A stretch of DNA of 64,000 bases from Oscillospiraceae bacterium (GCA_015066345.1 SVOQ01000004.1:52853-116852), one strand, 5' to 3'; shown: positions 33,718 to 43,494, counted from the first letter of the stretch. Made by a program: numbers and translations. Notes: generated from the letters alone by a model not told the origin.

Positions 33718-34689
33718 ATGTATTCTTTAGGTATTGATATAGGCGGTACAAAATGTGCCGTAATTCTCGGTAAGGGTGAACTGACCCAAAATACCGAGGG
33801 GTTTATTATTGATAAAATTCAATTCCCCACCAATGTCAGTCGCGGTTACGAAAAAATCATTGCCGAAATTATAGAAAAAGGCGACGAAATTCTTTTAAGA
33901 AACAATGTTTCGAAGTGTGATTTAATCGGCGTGGGTGTCAGTTGCGGTGGTCCGCTTAACAGTAAAACGGGAACAATTCACTGTCCTCCGAATCTGCCTG
34001 ATTGGGATAATGTTACTATAAGTGATATTTTATCACGTCATTTCGGAGTGAAATGTGTTCTTCATAATGATGCCAATGCCTGTGCCGTTGCGGAGTGGCG
34101 ATTTGGTGCAGGTAAGGGCTATAATAATATGGTTTTTCTCACCTTCGGTACGGGTATGGGTGCGGGACTTATTCTCGACGGTAAGCTTTACAGCGGTACA
34201 AATGACGGTGCAGGTGAGGTAGGGCATATCCGTCTTGCCGAAACTGGCCCCGAAGGATACGGTAAAAAAGGCTCGTTTGAGGGCTTTTGCTCGGGCGGAG
34301 GTATCAGAAATCTTGCCATACTTACCGCAAAAGATTATATAAGAAATAATAAGAAAAGTATTCTCTTTGAAAGTGAGAAAGATTTAGAAAACCTTACCGC
34401 CCAAAGTATTGCCGAGGCTATGTATGAGGGCGATGCCTTCGCTCGTGAGGTTTACGAAAAATGTGCCGAATATTTAGGTCGAGGACTTTCGGTGATTATT
34501 GATATTTTAAATCCCGAGGCCATTGTAATCGGTAGTATTTTTGAAAGAAATCAGGAGTTTTTTGTACCGTTAATCGAAAAGATTATAAAAACAGAAGCAC
34601 TTGGTTGTAATAGTGAAGTGTGTAAAATTCTACCCGCTCAATTAGGGGACAGTATAGGTGACTACGCCGCATTGGGCGTGTTGTTCTGA
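33718..34689 (+). CDS. ROK family sugar kinase-like protein
   Basis: A 323-residue ROK protein. The phosphate-binding motif LGIDIGGTKCAVILG opens the protein; GVSCGGPLNS and HNDANACAVAEWRFGAG give the second phosphate loop and catalytic Asp; TFGTGMGAGLILDG is the adenosine region. The usual ROK zinc cluster (CxCGxxGCxE) is replaced by GYGKKGSFEGFCSGGG, so at most one Cys remains. This subgroup is seen next to GmhA-like isomerases, as here (ten bases downstream). It probably phosphorylates a sugar handled by the SIS partner; the substrate is unknown. Confidence 0.88.
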   Translation: MYSLGIDIGGTKCAVILGKGELTQNTEGFIIDKIQFPTNVSRGYEKIIAEIIEKGDEILLRNNVSKCDLIGVGVSCGGPLNSKTGTIHCPPNLPDWDNVTISDILSRHFGVKCVLHNDANACAVAEWRFGAGKGYNNMVFLTFGTGMGAGLILDGKLYSGTNDGAGEVGHIRLAETGPEGYGKKGSFEGFCSGGGIRNLAILTAKDYIRNNKKSILFESEKDLENLTAQSIAEAMYEGDAFAREVYEKCAEYLGRGLSVIIDILNPEAIVIGSIFERNQEFFVPLIEKIIKTEALGCNSEVCKILPAQLGDSIGDYAALGVLF

Positions 34690-34698
34690 GGTGGTAAA

Positions 34699-35340
34699 AT
34701 GAAAGACAGTACATATATTTTTTTAGAAAAACTTATAACAAGATATCCTGATTTACAATGTGTAAAAGGGGATATTGAAAAAACTTATTTGATATTAGAG
34801 GAAACTTACAAGAATAACGGCAAAGTACTTGTGTGCGGTAACGGTGGCAGTGCGGCGGACTGTGAACATATTGTAGGGGAACTTATGAAAGGTTTTCTGC
34901 TTCATAGAAACCTTAGTGAAAAAGAAGAAATCGCATTTAATGAATATGAAAACGGAAATTATATAGCCAAGGGTTTACAAAAAGGTTTACAGGCTATTTC
35001 ACTTGTTAGTCAGTCGGGGTTAATGACCGCCTTTTTAAATGACTGTTCACCCGATTTGGTTTTTGCCCAACAGATTTACACATATATGAACCCTTGTGAT
35101 ACATTAATAGCCTTAAGCACCTCGGGTAATTCCGCTAATGTTTTAAACGGAGTTATAACCGCAAAGGCAAAGGGCGGTAAATGCGTAGCCCTAACGGGGG
35201 AAAGGGACAGTAAAATATCGGAAATTGCCGACTGTACTATAAAATTACCTTCTGCTGAAACATACAAAATACAGGAGTACACCTTACCCGTATATCATTG
35301 CATCTGTGCAATGCTTGAAGAAGAATTTTTCGGAGAATAA
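34699..35340 (+). CDS. SIS domain protein, phosphoheptose-isomerase (GmhA) like
   Basis: A 213-residue SIS-domain isomerase. The substrate-binding segment VLVCGNGGSAADCEHIVGEL (about residues 48-67) and IALSTSGNSANVLNGV near 137 match GmhA, which converts sedoheptulose-7-phosphate to D-glycero-D-manno-heptose-7-phosphate. An insertion rich in Glu and Asn follows residue 75. GAGGTGG precedes the ATG. Paired with the ROK kinase it suggests a small heptose- or amino sugar-phosphate pathway. A strong terminator follows. Confidence 0.85.
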   Translation: MKDSTYIFLEKLITRYPDLQCVKGDIEKTYLILEETYKNNGKVLVCGNGGSAADCEHIVGELMKGFLLHRNLSEKEEIAFNEYENGNYIAKGLQKGLQAISLVSQSGLMTAFLNDCSPDLVFAQQIYTYMNPCDTLIALSTSGNSANVLNGVITAKAKGGKCVALTGERDSKISEIADCTIKLPSAETYKIQEYTLPVYHCICAMLEEEFFGE

Positions 35341-35386
35341 AATAAGTGGCACACTTCACAACGGAGTGTGCCACTTATTTTTTTAT
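35341..35386. terminator. Strong bidirectional terminator
   Basis: AATAAGTGGCACACT and AGTGTGCCACTTATT pair perfectly over 15 positions, followed by a run of T. It separates two convergent transcripts. Confidence 0.92.
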
Positions 35387-35390
35387 GAAT

Positions 35391-36923
35391 TTACGCTTTC
35401 CAGAATTTTCTGTCAAGGGCTCTGTACTGTATAGCCTCAAGAATGTGTTTGGTCTGAATGTCGGTTGAATTATCCAGATCCGCAATAGTTCTTGCGATTT
35501 TTAGAATTTTATCATAAGCACGGGCGGACAAACCTAATTTTTCAAAAGAAGTTTCGAGTATTTTAGCCGCATCCTCGGTAAGTACGCAGTATTTTCGCGT
35601 AAGTGCCGAGGTCATTTTTGCGTTACAGGAAACGCCCGTACCCTTGAAACGTTCTAATTGTATTTTTCGGGCGGCGTTTACTCTTTCGCGTATTGCCGCC
35701 GAGGGTTCGCCCGATTCGTTATCCGAAAGTTGATTATAATCAACGGGCGGAACTTCAATATGTATATCCAGTCTGTCAAGTAACGGACCCGATACTTTTG
35801 ATAAGTATCTTGCGGGAGCACCGTTGGGACATGAGCAAGTTCTTGTAGGATGACCGAAGTATCCGCAAGGACAGGGGTTCATAGCACAAATGAGCATAAC
35901 CGAGCAAGGGTAGGTGAGAGCACAGGATGCACGGGAAATGGTAATTGTGCCGTTTTCCATAGGTTGCCTTAAAACTTCCATAGTGTTGCGTGAAAACTCG
36001 GGAAGTTCATCAAGGAATAAAACACCGTTATGTGCGAGGGATATTTCACCGGGTTTAGGAATTGTACCGCCACCGGAAAGTCCCACGGGTGAAACCGTAT
36101 GGTGGGGTGACCTGAAAGGTCGGTAATTTATTATGGGCTTGTCCTTTGTAAGTCCACCTGCAAGGGAGTATATTTTTGTGGTTTCGAGAGCCTCGTCAAC
36201 AGTTATATCGGGAAGAATTGTGGGTATGCGTTTAGCGAGCATACTTTTACCCGAGCCGGGAGGCCCTATCATCATTACGTTATGTCCGCCTGCGGCGGCG
36301 ACTTCAAGGGCACGTTTTACTTCAAACTGCCCCTTTACATCTTTGAAGTCGGGTAAATAATCAGGAATTTCGTAATGTTTAAAAGGCTTTAATTCAATGG
36401 GTTTTAATTTTTCAAAATCATTTATATGGTCAACGAGTGCTTTTAGATTTTTAACGGCGTAAATGTTTATGCCGTCGATTACGGATGCCTCGTCACCGTT
36501 TTCAAGTGGAATATAAATATCTTTAATTCCCGCATCCTTAGCCGCCATTACCATGGGTAAAACACCCTTTACGGGTTTTATATCACCCGAAAGAGATAAT
36601 TCACCAATGAAAACCGCCTCTTTGTAGTCGCCGTTAATCTGCCTTGTAGCGGAAAGTACCGCAACCGCCATGGGCAAATCATAAAGTGAGCCCTCTTTTT
36701 TACGGTCCGCAGGGGCAAGGTTAAAGATGTAGTGGGATGTGAGGTGCATTTCAAATCCCGAGTTCTGAATTGCGGCAATTACTCTGTCACGGGCTTCACT
36801 TACTGCCGTGTCGGGAAGACCAACTACTTCAAGGGCGTGTTTACCGCCTGAAATATTTAGTTCCACATCCACCATATAACTTTCGAGTCCCATAAGACCG
36901 ATACTTTTTATTTTTGCGAACAT
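35391..36923 (-). CDS. YifB/ComM family Mg-chelatase-like AAA ATPase
   Basis: A 510-residue ATPase from the ATG at 36923 (GAGGGG upstream); the longer frame starts inside the yfhO end and is rejected. The N-terminal ChlI-like domain has VDVELNISGGKHALEVVGLP. Walker A is MMIGPPGSGKSMLAKRIPTI, and HTVSPVGLSGGGTIPKPGEI with SLAHNGVLFLDELPEF gives Walker B. A Cys-rich insert (PCPCGYFGHPTRTCSCP) is typical. The family is ComM-like; the E. coli and Haemophilus homologues promote branch migration in natural transformation. It lies downstream of yfhO with a 13-base gap. Confidence 0.93.
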   Translation of the reverse strand: MFAKIKSIGLMGLESYMVDVELNISGGKHALEVVGLPDTAVSEARDRVIAAIQNSGFEMHLTSHYIFNLAPADRKKEGSLYDLPMAVAVLSATRQINGDYKEAVFIGELSLSGDIKPVKGVLPMVMAAKDAGIKDIYIPLENGDEASVIDGINIYAVKNLKALVDHINDFEKLKPIELKPFKHYEIPDYLPDFKDVKGQFEVKRALEVAAAGGHNVMMIGPPGSGKSMLAKRIPTILPDITVDEALETTKIYSLAGGLTKDKPIINYRPFRSPHHTVSPVGLSGGGTIPKPGEISLAHNGVLFLDELPEFSRNTMEVLRQPMENGTITISRASCALTYPCSVMLICAMNPCPCGYFGHPTRTCSCPNGAPARYLSKVSGPLLDRLDIHIEVPPVDYNQLSDNESGEPSAAIRERVNAARKIQLERFKGTGVSCNAKMTSALTRKYCVLTEDAAKILETSFEKLGLSARAYDKILKIARTIADLDNSTDIQTKHILEAIQYRALDRKFWKA

Positions 36924-36936
36924 ATAATCCCCTCGA

Positions 36937-39780
36937 TTATTGGTTTTCGTCCGATTGATTTTCTGCTTCTTGGGTAGTTTCTGTTTTTTCAGTAGTTTCT
37001 GTTTCGTCAATAATTTCTATAATGTCAACAGGTTCAATAACTATATCTTCCTCAACGTAAAGTGGAGGATTGAATTTAAATACCTTCGATTTTGTGACGA
37101 AGCAAAGAATTACAAGTAGAATTAATGTGATAACTGAAACTGCGATACCTACATAAAGTCCGCGAGGAGTGTATTTAAATACTACGGAGTGTTCACCCTT
37201 GGTTATATCCACACCTAAAAGGGCATTGTTGCCTAAGTCATAAATATTTTCTTCGGGTACTTTTTCGCCGTCAATATAAACTGACCAACCTTTGTCGAAG
37301 TTTATTGAGGTGTAAAGAATACCATTCTCGGAAGCATTTATTGTACCTTTAATCTCTGTATCGTCAAATTCCGTTACCTTAAGAGAATCAGTTTTAAGTT
37401 GATTATAGCCTTTTTCGAATTCAGTAAGGTCAAGGGTCACACCGAAAAGATACATATAACCCTCGTTTGCTTCGGTAAAGGGTGCGTAAATCTGCACTGT
37501 TTCACCTGCTTTAAGGTAGCCTAAGTCAAGAATATGAGGTTTGGTGTCAATATTCTGCGAAATGGCAGTGCCGTCGGGAAGTGAAACGGTAATAGCATTT
37601 ATATCATTGTTACTTGATTTAAGGTAGAGGTATCCGTTACCGCTTTCTTTAACCGTAAGTTCAAAGGAAACGGACGGTGCAACAGTATCAGTTACAGTGT
37701 AGGGATAATAACCCGAATCACTGAATGAAAGGTCGTTACAATCAACACCGTTACCTGAAACGGAGGTCATTTCCATATCATTATAAACATCGTGTATACC
37801 TGTGGATGAGCCGAAGAGTGAACTCTGAACTTCGAAGGGGTTAACATTGTCGTGTGACCACTGAAGTATATCGGGATTTACTCGGAAAGCAATAGGTAAC
37901 TGATATTTGTTTTCGTAAGCGGTGTACTTATCAACCGCCGCAATTTCCTTATAAAGTTCGGGGTTCATTTCGGTTTTTGAACCCGTGTTGTTATCAACAA
38001 TATAATCAAGGGCAAAGAATGCGTTGTATACGGGAGTTTGTCTATGGTAGGTGTAACTGTTAATGTAGTTACTGAACATACCAAGGTGGGACTGCATATT
38101 TGAAACTTTTTCGTAAGCCATTGATGAGAATGTTGAAACACCGTTGTAATTATACCAACAGGGGTCCATTCTCGCCCTTAATGAGGTAAGTTCCATACGG
38201 TAGTTTTCGTTACCCTCATATTCATCAATCTGGGATTTAATTTCTTGGAAATTATCGTAATCGCCTACGAAGTTTGTTTTTGTCTGGTCCATACTGTAAT
38301 TGTTGGTGTTAGCAACTGTGTATTCCGCACATACTGAGCAAAGCACAAGTGCAGCAGCTGCAAGGGCAGGGTATTTGTCATTTTTAAGAATACCGAGAGC
38401 AAGACTGTAAATACCGATAAACGCAACGCAAATCCATACACCGATTTCACTGAAGTTCTTTGAGCCGATTTCCTGAACGAGAATTACAAAGAAAATTGTA
38501 GCCGTACCAACGCCGATAATCTGACGGGTTGAGTATTCCTTAATATTCATAAGTACCTTGAAAGCAAAAATGAGGAGAAGGAATGAATACATATATGAAA
38601 AACGGTAGGGTAAATCATTGGGGAAATGGAAACCGTGCCAGATGTAGTTAAGGTAGTTAGTGTAGCAACTTGCGAACATTATACCGAGAATACCCACACT
38701 GAAAATCTTTTCTTTAAGTGAGATTTTCTTTGAAAAAAGGTAGAGGGGTACTAACATTACGGTAATAACACCGCAGTAAACATTGGGTAAAACGTCCGTA
38801 CCGCTACTTCTTATGGTGGGGTTAAGGTACGCCAGATGGTTCGCGAGGAAATCAAATATTGAGAAATAGGTTTTGAATTCCTGGGGCCATGTACCCGAGG
38901 TGGCGGAGCAACTTTTAAGAATGAAATAAATGGGGATAAGTGCAAAAGCAACCAGCATACCCGCACTTAATGATGCAAAGGCAAAACGAGCACCGCTGTC
39001 AACTAATTTGTTGTTACGAAGATTATTGTAGCCCCATGTAAAGAAGCCTTTTAAACCTTTTTCGCGTTTTGCGAGTCTTCCGAAATAAGTGTCGGATGCA
39101 TTGTTTTGTGAGAAGTAGGAGTATATGAAATAAAGGACGGAGAAAATGCAGACCATATAACCCATATAGTAGTTTGTGAGTATAGTAAGAGCGAGGGTTA
39201 TAACGTATAATTTCATTTTCCTTTGGTTTATAAGGTAATCTATACCCAACATTACCAAGGGGAAAAGGTAGAAAGAATCCAACCACATTACATTCCAGTA
39301 GTAGGCTATAAAATAACCGCTACAAGCGTAAAGTACGCCGAACGCAGAAACCAAAGGTGAAAAAACATTGTTCTTTTTGGTTAAGTAATAAGAAAATGTG
39401 AAAGATGCAAAAGCCGATTTAAGGAAAATCATTGCGGCAATTGCCTCGGGCATATTCTTATGACCGAATATAAGCATCACTATTGCAAGGGGGGAAGAAA
39501 GGTAGTTGTAAAGATTACCTAAGAACGAACTTCCGCCACCTGAGTTCCAGGAATACAGTAAGCTGTCAAAATCCGTGACACGCTCGTACAGTTCTGCAAA
39601 CAGGGGACCGTATTGATGGTAAAGGTCCATTCTGAGAATTGTAACGTCACCGAAGGGTGCTAAATCATAGCAGTAATATACAACCGTCATAATTGCCGCG
39701 GTACAAAATGCAGCAAGCAGACAGTATCGTATTCCGAAACCTTTTTTAAATAGGGGGTTGTTTTTGATTTTTTCTTTCAT
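36937..39780 (-). CDS. YfhO family membrane glycosyltransferase-like protein
   Basis: A 947-residue protein from the ATG at 39780 (AAGGA ten bases upstream). About 12 membrane helices fill the N-terminal half, with DLYHQYGPLFAELYERVT near residue 55 and YACSGYFIAYYWNVMWLDSF near 165, both YfhO signatures. A large extracytoplasmic domain occupies residues about 500-880, followed by a last membrane helix (VGIAVSVITLILLVILCFV) and an acidic tail rich in Glu and Thr. YfhO-type proteins in Bacillus and Listeria glycosylate lipoteichoic acid; that role is likely here but not shown by the sequence. Confidence 0.9.
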   Translation of the reverse strand: MKEKIKNNPLFKKGFGIRYCLLAAFCTAAIMTVVYYCYDLAPFGDVTILRMDLYHQYGPLFAELYERVTDFDSLLYSWNSGGGSSFLGNLYNYLSSPLAIVMLIFGHKNMPEAIAAMIFLKSAFASFTFSYYLTKKNNVFSPLVSAFGVLYACSGYFIAYYWNVMWLDSFYLFPLVMLGIDYLINQRKMKLYVITLALTILTNYYMGYMVCIFSVLYFIYSYFSQNNASDTYFGRLAKREKGLKGFFTWGYNNLRNNKLVDSGARFAFASLSAGMLVAFALIPIYFILKSCSATSGTWPQEFKTYFSIFDFLANHLAYLNPTIRSSGTDVLPNVYCGVITVMLVPLYLFSKKISLKEKIFSVGILGIMFASCYTNYLNYIWHGFHFPNDLPYRFSYMYSFLLLIFAFKVLMNIKEYSTRQIIGVGTATIFFVILVQEIGSKNFSEIGVWICVAFIGIYSLALGILKNDKYPALAAAALVLCSVCAEYTVANTNNYSMDQTKTNFVGDYDNFQEIKSQIDEYEGNENYRMELTSLRARMDPCWYNYNGVSTFSSMAYEKVSNMQSHLGMFSNYINSYTYHRQTPVYNAFFALDYIVDNNTGSKTEMNPELYKEIAAVDKYTAYENKYQLPIAFRVNPDILQWSHDNVNPFEVQSSLFGSSTGIHDVYNDMEMTSVSGNGVDCNDLSFSDSGYYPYTVTDTVAPSVSFELTVKESGNGYLYLKSSNNDINAITVSLPDGTAISQNIDTKPHILDLGYLKAGETVQIYAPFTEANEGYMYLFGVTLDLTEFEKGYNQLKTDSLKVTEFDDTEIKGTINASENGILYTSINFDKGWSVYIDGEKVPEENIYDLGNNALLGVDITKGEHSVVFKYTPRGLYVGIAVSVITLILLVILCFVTKSKVFKFNPPLYVEEDIVIEPVDIIEIIDETETTEKTETTQEAENQSDENQ

Positions 39781-39942
39781 TTTATTGCCGTCCTTCAAAT
39801 CTGTGTATTCCAATACATAATAAATAATAACATATATGGTATTTTCTTTCAATCATTTTGAATTTAATTTTCATTTTGTTTATATTTTGTGTTCTAATTC
39901 GGGACAAGTGAAAATAAGTATTTTTTGAAAGGATTGGTAACT

Positions 39943-40860
39943 ATGAAGGAATTTTTAAATGCCATTGGGCTTTTGCCCGAGTATTATAAAAATATTTTGT
40001 CCCGAATACCTGAAAGCATTGCAACCGAAGTCAAAGAAATTCGATTCAGAAATGGTGGAGTTATTACTCTTTCGTGTGCGGGTGGAAATTATTACTTAAC
40101 AACCTCGGGGAAACCCACTTTAACCTGTTTTGATAATGTCTTGAAAACCGATGACAAACAGTTGCAGGAAATTGTGTTTTGCCTTTCGAGACGGTCGCTT
40201 CATACATATCAGGATATGATAGCCAAAGGTTATATTCCTTTACGTGGCGGTTGCAAAGCGGGTGTTGCAGGTAGGGCGGTTATGAAAAACGGCTCGGTTT
40301 ACTCCGTTTCATCGTTCAATAGTGTCAATATCCGCGTAGCACGGGAATTTTACGGTTGCAGTGAGAATATACTCCAAAATATAGGGGATTGCCGTTCGTT
40401 TTTAATTATCGGTACACCTCTTTCGGGTAAAACCACCCTTTTGCGAGATTTGTGCCGACATTATTCGGGTAAAAATTCCCCGTCACCTTTAAAAAGTGCC
40501 GTAATTGATGAACGTGATGAAATCGCGTCACTTTCGTTTGGTTGCGGTCTTGACGTGGGTGAGCATACGGATGTACTTGCCTTATACCCCAAAGCGGTAG
40601 GTACGGAAATTGCCGTAAGAACATTATCTCCCGATATTATCGTTTTAGACGAAATCGGTGGGGAGGACGAAGCGAAAAGCCTGTTGTCCGCGGTAAATAC
40701 GGGGGTGGAGGTTATTGCAACCGCCCACGGCTCGTGTGTTGATGAAGTGTTAAAAAGACCCAACATAAAATGCCTTGTTGATGCGGGTGTTTTTAAAAAA
40801 GCGGTCATTTTAAAAGGTAAAAGCGAACCCTGTAAAGTGAAAGGAATTGTGGATTTTTGA
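39943..40860 (+). CDS. spoIIIAA: Stage III sporulation protein AA
   Basis: A 305-residue AAA+-like ATPase that powers the SpoIIIA-SpoIIQ channel between mother cell and forespore. Walker A is IIGTPLSGKTTLLRDL near residue 150; VIDERDEIA and DIIVLDEIGGEDEAKSL give the Walker B region. The start at 39943 has AAAGGAT eight bases upstream, which is better placed than the TTG at 39925. It begins an eight-gene operon in standard order. Its stop overlaps the next TTG start as TTGA. Confidence 0.96.
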   Translation: MKEFLNAIGLLPEYYKNILSRIPESIATEVKEIRFRNGGVITLSCAGGNYYLTTSGKPTLTCFDNVLKTDDKQLQEIVFCLSRRSLHTYQDMIAKGYIPLRGGCKAGVAGRAVMKNGSVYSVSSFNSVNIRVAREFYGCSENILQNIGDCRSFLIIGTPLSGKTTLLRDLCRHYSGKNSPSPLKSAVIDERDEIASLSFGCGLDVGEHTDVLALYPKAVGTEIAVRTLSPDIIVLDEIGGEDEAKSLLSAVNTGVEVIATAHGSCVDEVLKRPNIKCLVDAGVFKKAVILKGKSEPCKVKGIVDF

Positions 40861-41303
40861 AAATTATTCTGGTTTTAGGTGTGGCAGGTTTATTTCTGTT
40901 TTTGGGTTTCAGGGACTCTTTCAAGCAAAAACAAAAAACTGCAATTCTCAACGAAATAGTGGGTTTTCTTCGCTTTGTGAGAAGTGAACTTCAATATCGG
41001 GCAACTGATTTTGAAACTCTCGGTCAAAGGGTTAAAAACGAGAATCTTAAGTATATCGGACAAAATGATGATAGTTTTTATTTAACCCAAACACAGGACG
41101 AAAAAATCATAGTTTTTTTCGAGTCATTTATTAATCATCTCGGCACTACCGATAAGGACGGGCAGTTGAATCTTTGTGATGAGTATATTGAAAAATTCAG
41201 CGAGATATTAACCGAGCATAAAAAAAGTGAAAAAAGTAAAATACAGATTAATACGGCTCTCAGTGTTTTCGGTGCTTTGTGCATCGTGATTTTGTTTATA
41301 TAG
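40857..41303 (+). CDS. spoIIIAB: Stage III sporulation protein AB
   Basis: A 148-residue membrane protein of the mother-cell SpoIIIA complex. An N-terminal helix (IILVLGVAGLFLFLGFRDS) and a C-terminal helix (NTALSVFGALCIVILFI) enclose a helical domain, the GspF-like fold of the family. Translation starts at a TTG that overlaps the spoIIIAA stop, so it is coupled. It is divergent in sequence, but its position in the operon is decisive. Confidence 0.9.
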   Translation: MKIILVLGVAGLFLFLGFRDSFKQKQKTAILNEIVGFLRFVRSELQYRATDFETLGQRVKNENLKYIGQNDDSFYLTQTQDEKIIVFFESFINHLGTTDKDGQLNLCDEYIEKFSEILTEHKKSEKSKIQINTALSVFGALCIVILFI

Positions 41304-41324
41304 TGACCTGCGAGGTGAAGAGCT

Positions 41325-41519
41325 ATGGATATAATGATTATTTTTAAAATGGTTGCCGTGGGCATTGTTGTAGCGGTAATGAATCAGTTGTTGCAAAAAG
41401 CGGGTAAAGAAGAATACACACTTTTAACAACCATAGCGGGTCTTATAATCGTTCTTGCAATGTTTTTACCTGCGTTAAATGAATTAAAGGATGAACTGAG
41501 TTCAGTGATGCAGTTTTGA
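41325..41519 (+). CDS. spoIIIAC: Stage III sporulation protein AC
   Basis: A 64-residue, two-helix membrane protein. VVAVMNQLLQKAGKEEYTLL is the family core. It is a small inner-membrane component of the SpoIIIA channel. GAGGTG lies upstream of the ATG at 41325, and its stop overlaps the TTG of spoIIIAD (TTGA). Confidence 0.93.
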   Translation: MDIMIIFKMVAVGIVVAVMNQLLQKAGKEEYTLLTTIAGLIIVLAMFLPALNELKDELSSVMQF

Positions 41520-41902
41520 GCGGTTTAGAAATAGGTATTATTGCCGTTTCGGGGGTTGTACTCTTAAGCGTAATTAAAAAATCCGACTCGGTGTATACCA
41601 CGATAGTGCAAATTGCTCTCGGCGTAATAGTTTTACTTTCGGTACTTCCTCAGGCAAAGGATTTAATGAACGTAATGCAGGAAATGATTTCCATTGAGGG
41701 TATAAGTGAGCAGGGTATAAAAATAATGCTTAAAGTTTTCGGTATTTTAAGTATTGGTGCGGTGACGGCGGATATATGTCGCGACAATGGTGAAAATGCC
41801 TTAGCGGGTGTAGTGGAAATAGGCGTGAAAATTATGGCGGTGTCCTGTGCTTTGCCCGTGTTTCAGGCGGTAATTACCTTGGCAACGTCTTTCTTAGGGT
41901 GA
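41516..41902 (+). CDS. spoIIIAD: Stage III sporulation protein AD
   Basis: A 128-residue membrane protein with four helices, related to spoIIIAC in its first part. GILSIGAVTADICRDNGENA followed by LAG is the family signature. It starts at a TTG overlapping the spoIIIAC stop. It is part of the mother-cell side of the feeding-tube channel. Confidence 0.95.
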   Translation: MSGLEIGIIAVSGVVLLSVIKKSDSVYTTIVQIALGVIVLLSVLPQAKDLMNVMQEMISIEGISEQGIKIMLKVFGILSIGAVTADICRDNGENALAGVVEIGVKIMAVSCALPVFQAVITLATSFLG

Positions 41903-41905
41903 AAA

Positions 41906-43033
41906 ATGAAAAGAATATTAAAAATAACCTACACCTTTTTCTTGATGTTAATATTTATTACTTCTTGTCCCGTAACGGTACAGGCATTGGAATCAAATAT
42001 CGACCAATATAATGAGGAATTCGATTTGGATACTATAATTTCAGCCACGGATGAGGAAACCCTCGGGATACTTAAAGAATTAGGAATAGATAGTCTAAGT
42101 TTCGAAAGTCTGTTCAGTGTAAGCCCCACTAAGGTGTTTACCGCACTTTTTAATATTTTGTCCCGTTCCGTAAAAGCCCCGTTGAAATTTTTATTTATAA
42201 CAGTCGGGGTATTGATTCTTATGTCATTTATGTCCTCGTTTTTTGATTCGGCTCAGACTGTCAATCTTGTAGGATGCTCCGTTATAGCTCTTAACGGTGC
42301 GGTGAGTGTTGCGGGAATGGTAAGCTCAGCTTTTTCGGTGCTTGAAACCCTCAGTGTTTTTACAACCACTTTTGCAGGGGCTTTTTGCGCAATAGTATCA
42401 TCCTCGGGTAATATAAGTGCGGGGCTTACGTATTCTGCCATGACGGTTTTTTCAGACACTCTTTTTTCAGGCTTGTTGACCGAGTTTTGTCAACCCGTTG
42501 TTAATGTAATGTGTTGCCTTAGTTTCTTGTCCTGCTTTGATTTTTATGGTTTTTCTTCGGGCTTTTGTGCTACCTTCAAGAAGATTTATGTGTTCTTTAT
42601 GAGTTTTGTGGGAACGGTCTTTTCGGGGATAATTACCATAAAAGGCGTCCTTAGTGACGGTGCGGATACCGTAACTGCAAGAAGCATTCGTTTCGTGGTC
42701 GGCAGAAGCCTTCCTGTTGTGGGCGGTACTGTCAGTGAAACTTATTCTGCGTTGATTTCAAGTCTTAGTATTATAAAAAACACCGTGGGGATTTTCGGAA
42801 TTATAACCGTAATTGTAACGGTTTTACCAACACTCGCCGAGCTTCTCGCTTGGATTCTGGCTTTGGATATAGGGATTATTCTTTGTAATTCCTTTGGTGT
42901 GGGTAAGAGTGCACCAATGCTCAGTGTTTTAAAAGATACTTTAGTTTTGTTGGTAGCAACCATAGTTATAGTGGCGGCAATATTCATAGTTTCCGTAGGT
43001 GTAGTAATAGCGGTAAAGGGCACGATAGTATGA
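41906..43033 (+). CDS. spoIIIAE: Stage III sporulation protein AE
   Basis: A 375-residue polytopic membrane protein with a signal-like N-terminus (FFLMLIFITSCPVTVQALES). Seven or so helices follow. FVVGRSLPVVGGTVSETYSA near residue 265 is a family signature. It is an integral component of the SpoIIIA complex. Three bases separate it from spoIIIAD, and it overlaps spoIIIAF by four bases. Confidence 0.95.
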   Translation: MKRILKITYTFFLMLIFITSCPVTVQALESNIDQYNEEFDLDTIISATDEETLGILKELGIDSLSFESLFSVSPTKVFTALFNILSRSVKAPLKFLFITVGVLILMSFMSSFFDSAQTVNLVGCSVIALNGAVSVAGMVSSAFSVLETLSVFTTTFAGAFCAIVSSSGNISAGLTYSAMTVFSDTLFSGLLTEFCQPVVNVMCCLSFLSCFDFYGFSSGFCATFKKIYVFFMSFVGTVFSGIITIKGVLSDGADTVTARSIRFVVGRSLPVVGGTVSETYSALISSLSIIKNTVGIFGIITVIVTVLPTLAELLAWILALDIGIILCNSFGVGKSAPMLSVLKDTLVLLVATIVIVAAIFIVSVGVVIAVKGTIV

Positions 43034-43494
43034 GCGAAGTAATAAAATCCGTTTTTATAAATTACATAGTCTGCGCTCTTGCAGGTGGTTTCTTAGAGTA
43101 TTTTGCACCTTCAAAAAGCCGTAAAACCTTGCGTGTAATTGTAACGGGGGTAATTCTTGCCACATCCTTTGCACCGCTTTTAAAAAGCGAAATCACCATT
43201 CCCGATTTTTCGGGGTACGAGGAAATAAGCGAAAGTAACACTTACGATGCTTTAATGCACACGGCAAATTTAACTGAAAAAAAGGTCTACGGCGAAGTAC
43301 GGGATATACTCATAAATTCGGGTGTGGATGAATATGAAATATATGTAACAACTTCCGTAGAGGAGGAAACTAATACCGTTTGGCTCGAAAGTGTTACGGT
43401 AGAAATTCCTAAGGAGTTTTCAGAGAAATTTACTGAAATTCAAAATTCAATTCCCGAGGAATACCGTTCGGTTACAAAGGTTGGTGAAAAATGA
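43030..43494 (+). CDS. spoIIIAF: Stage III sporulation protein AF
   Basis: A 154-residue protein with two N-terminal membrane helices (FINYIVCALAGGFLEYFA and VIVTGVILATSFAPLL) and a soluble ring-building-motif domain facing the intermembrane space. Four-base overlaps on both sides show tight coupling with spoIIIAE and spoIIIAG. Confidence 0.9.
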   Translation: MSEVIKSVFINYIVCALAGGFLEYFAPSKSRKTLRVIVTGVILATSFAPLLKSEITIPDFSGYEEISESNTYDALMHTANLTEKKVYGEVRDILINSGVDEYEIYVTTSVEEETNTVWLESVTVEIPKEFSEKFTEIQNSIPEEYRSVTKVGEK

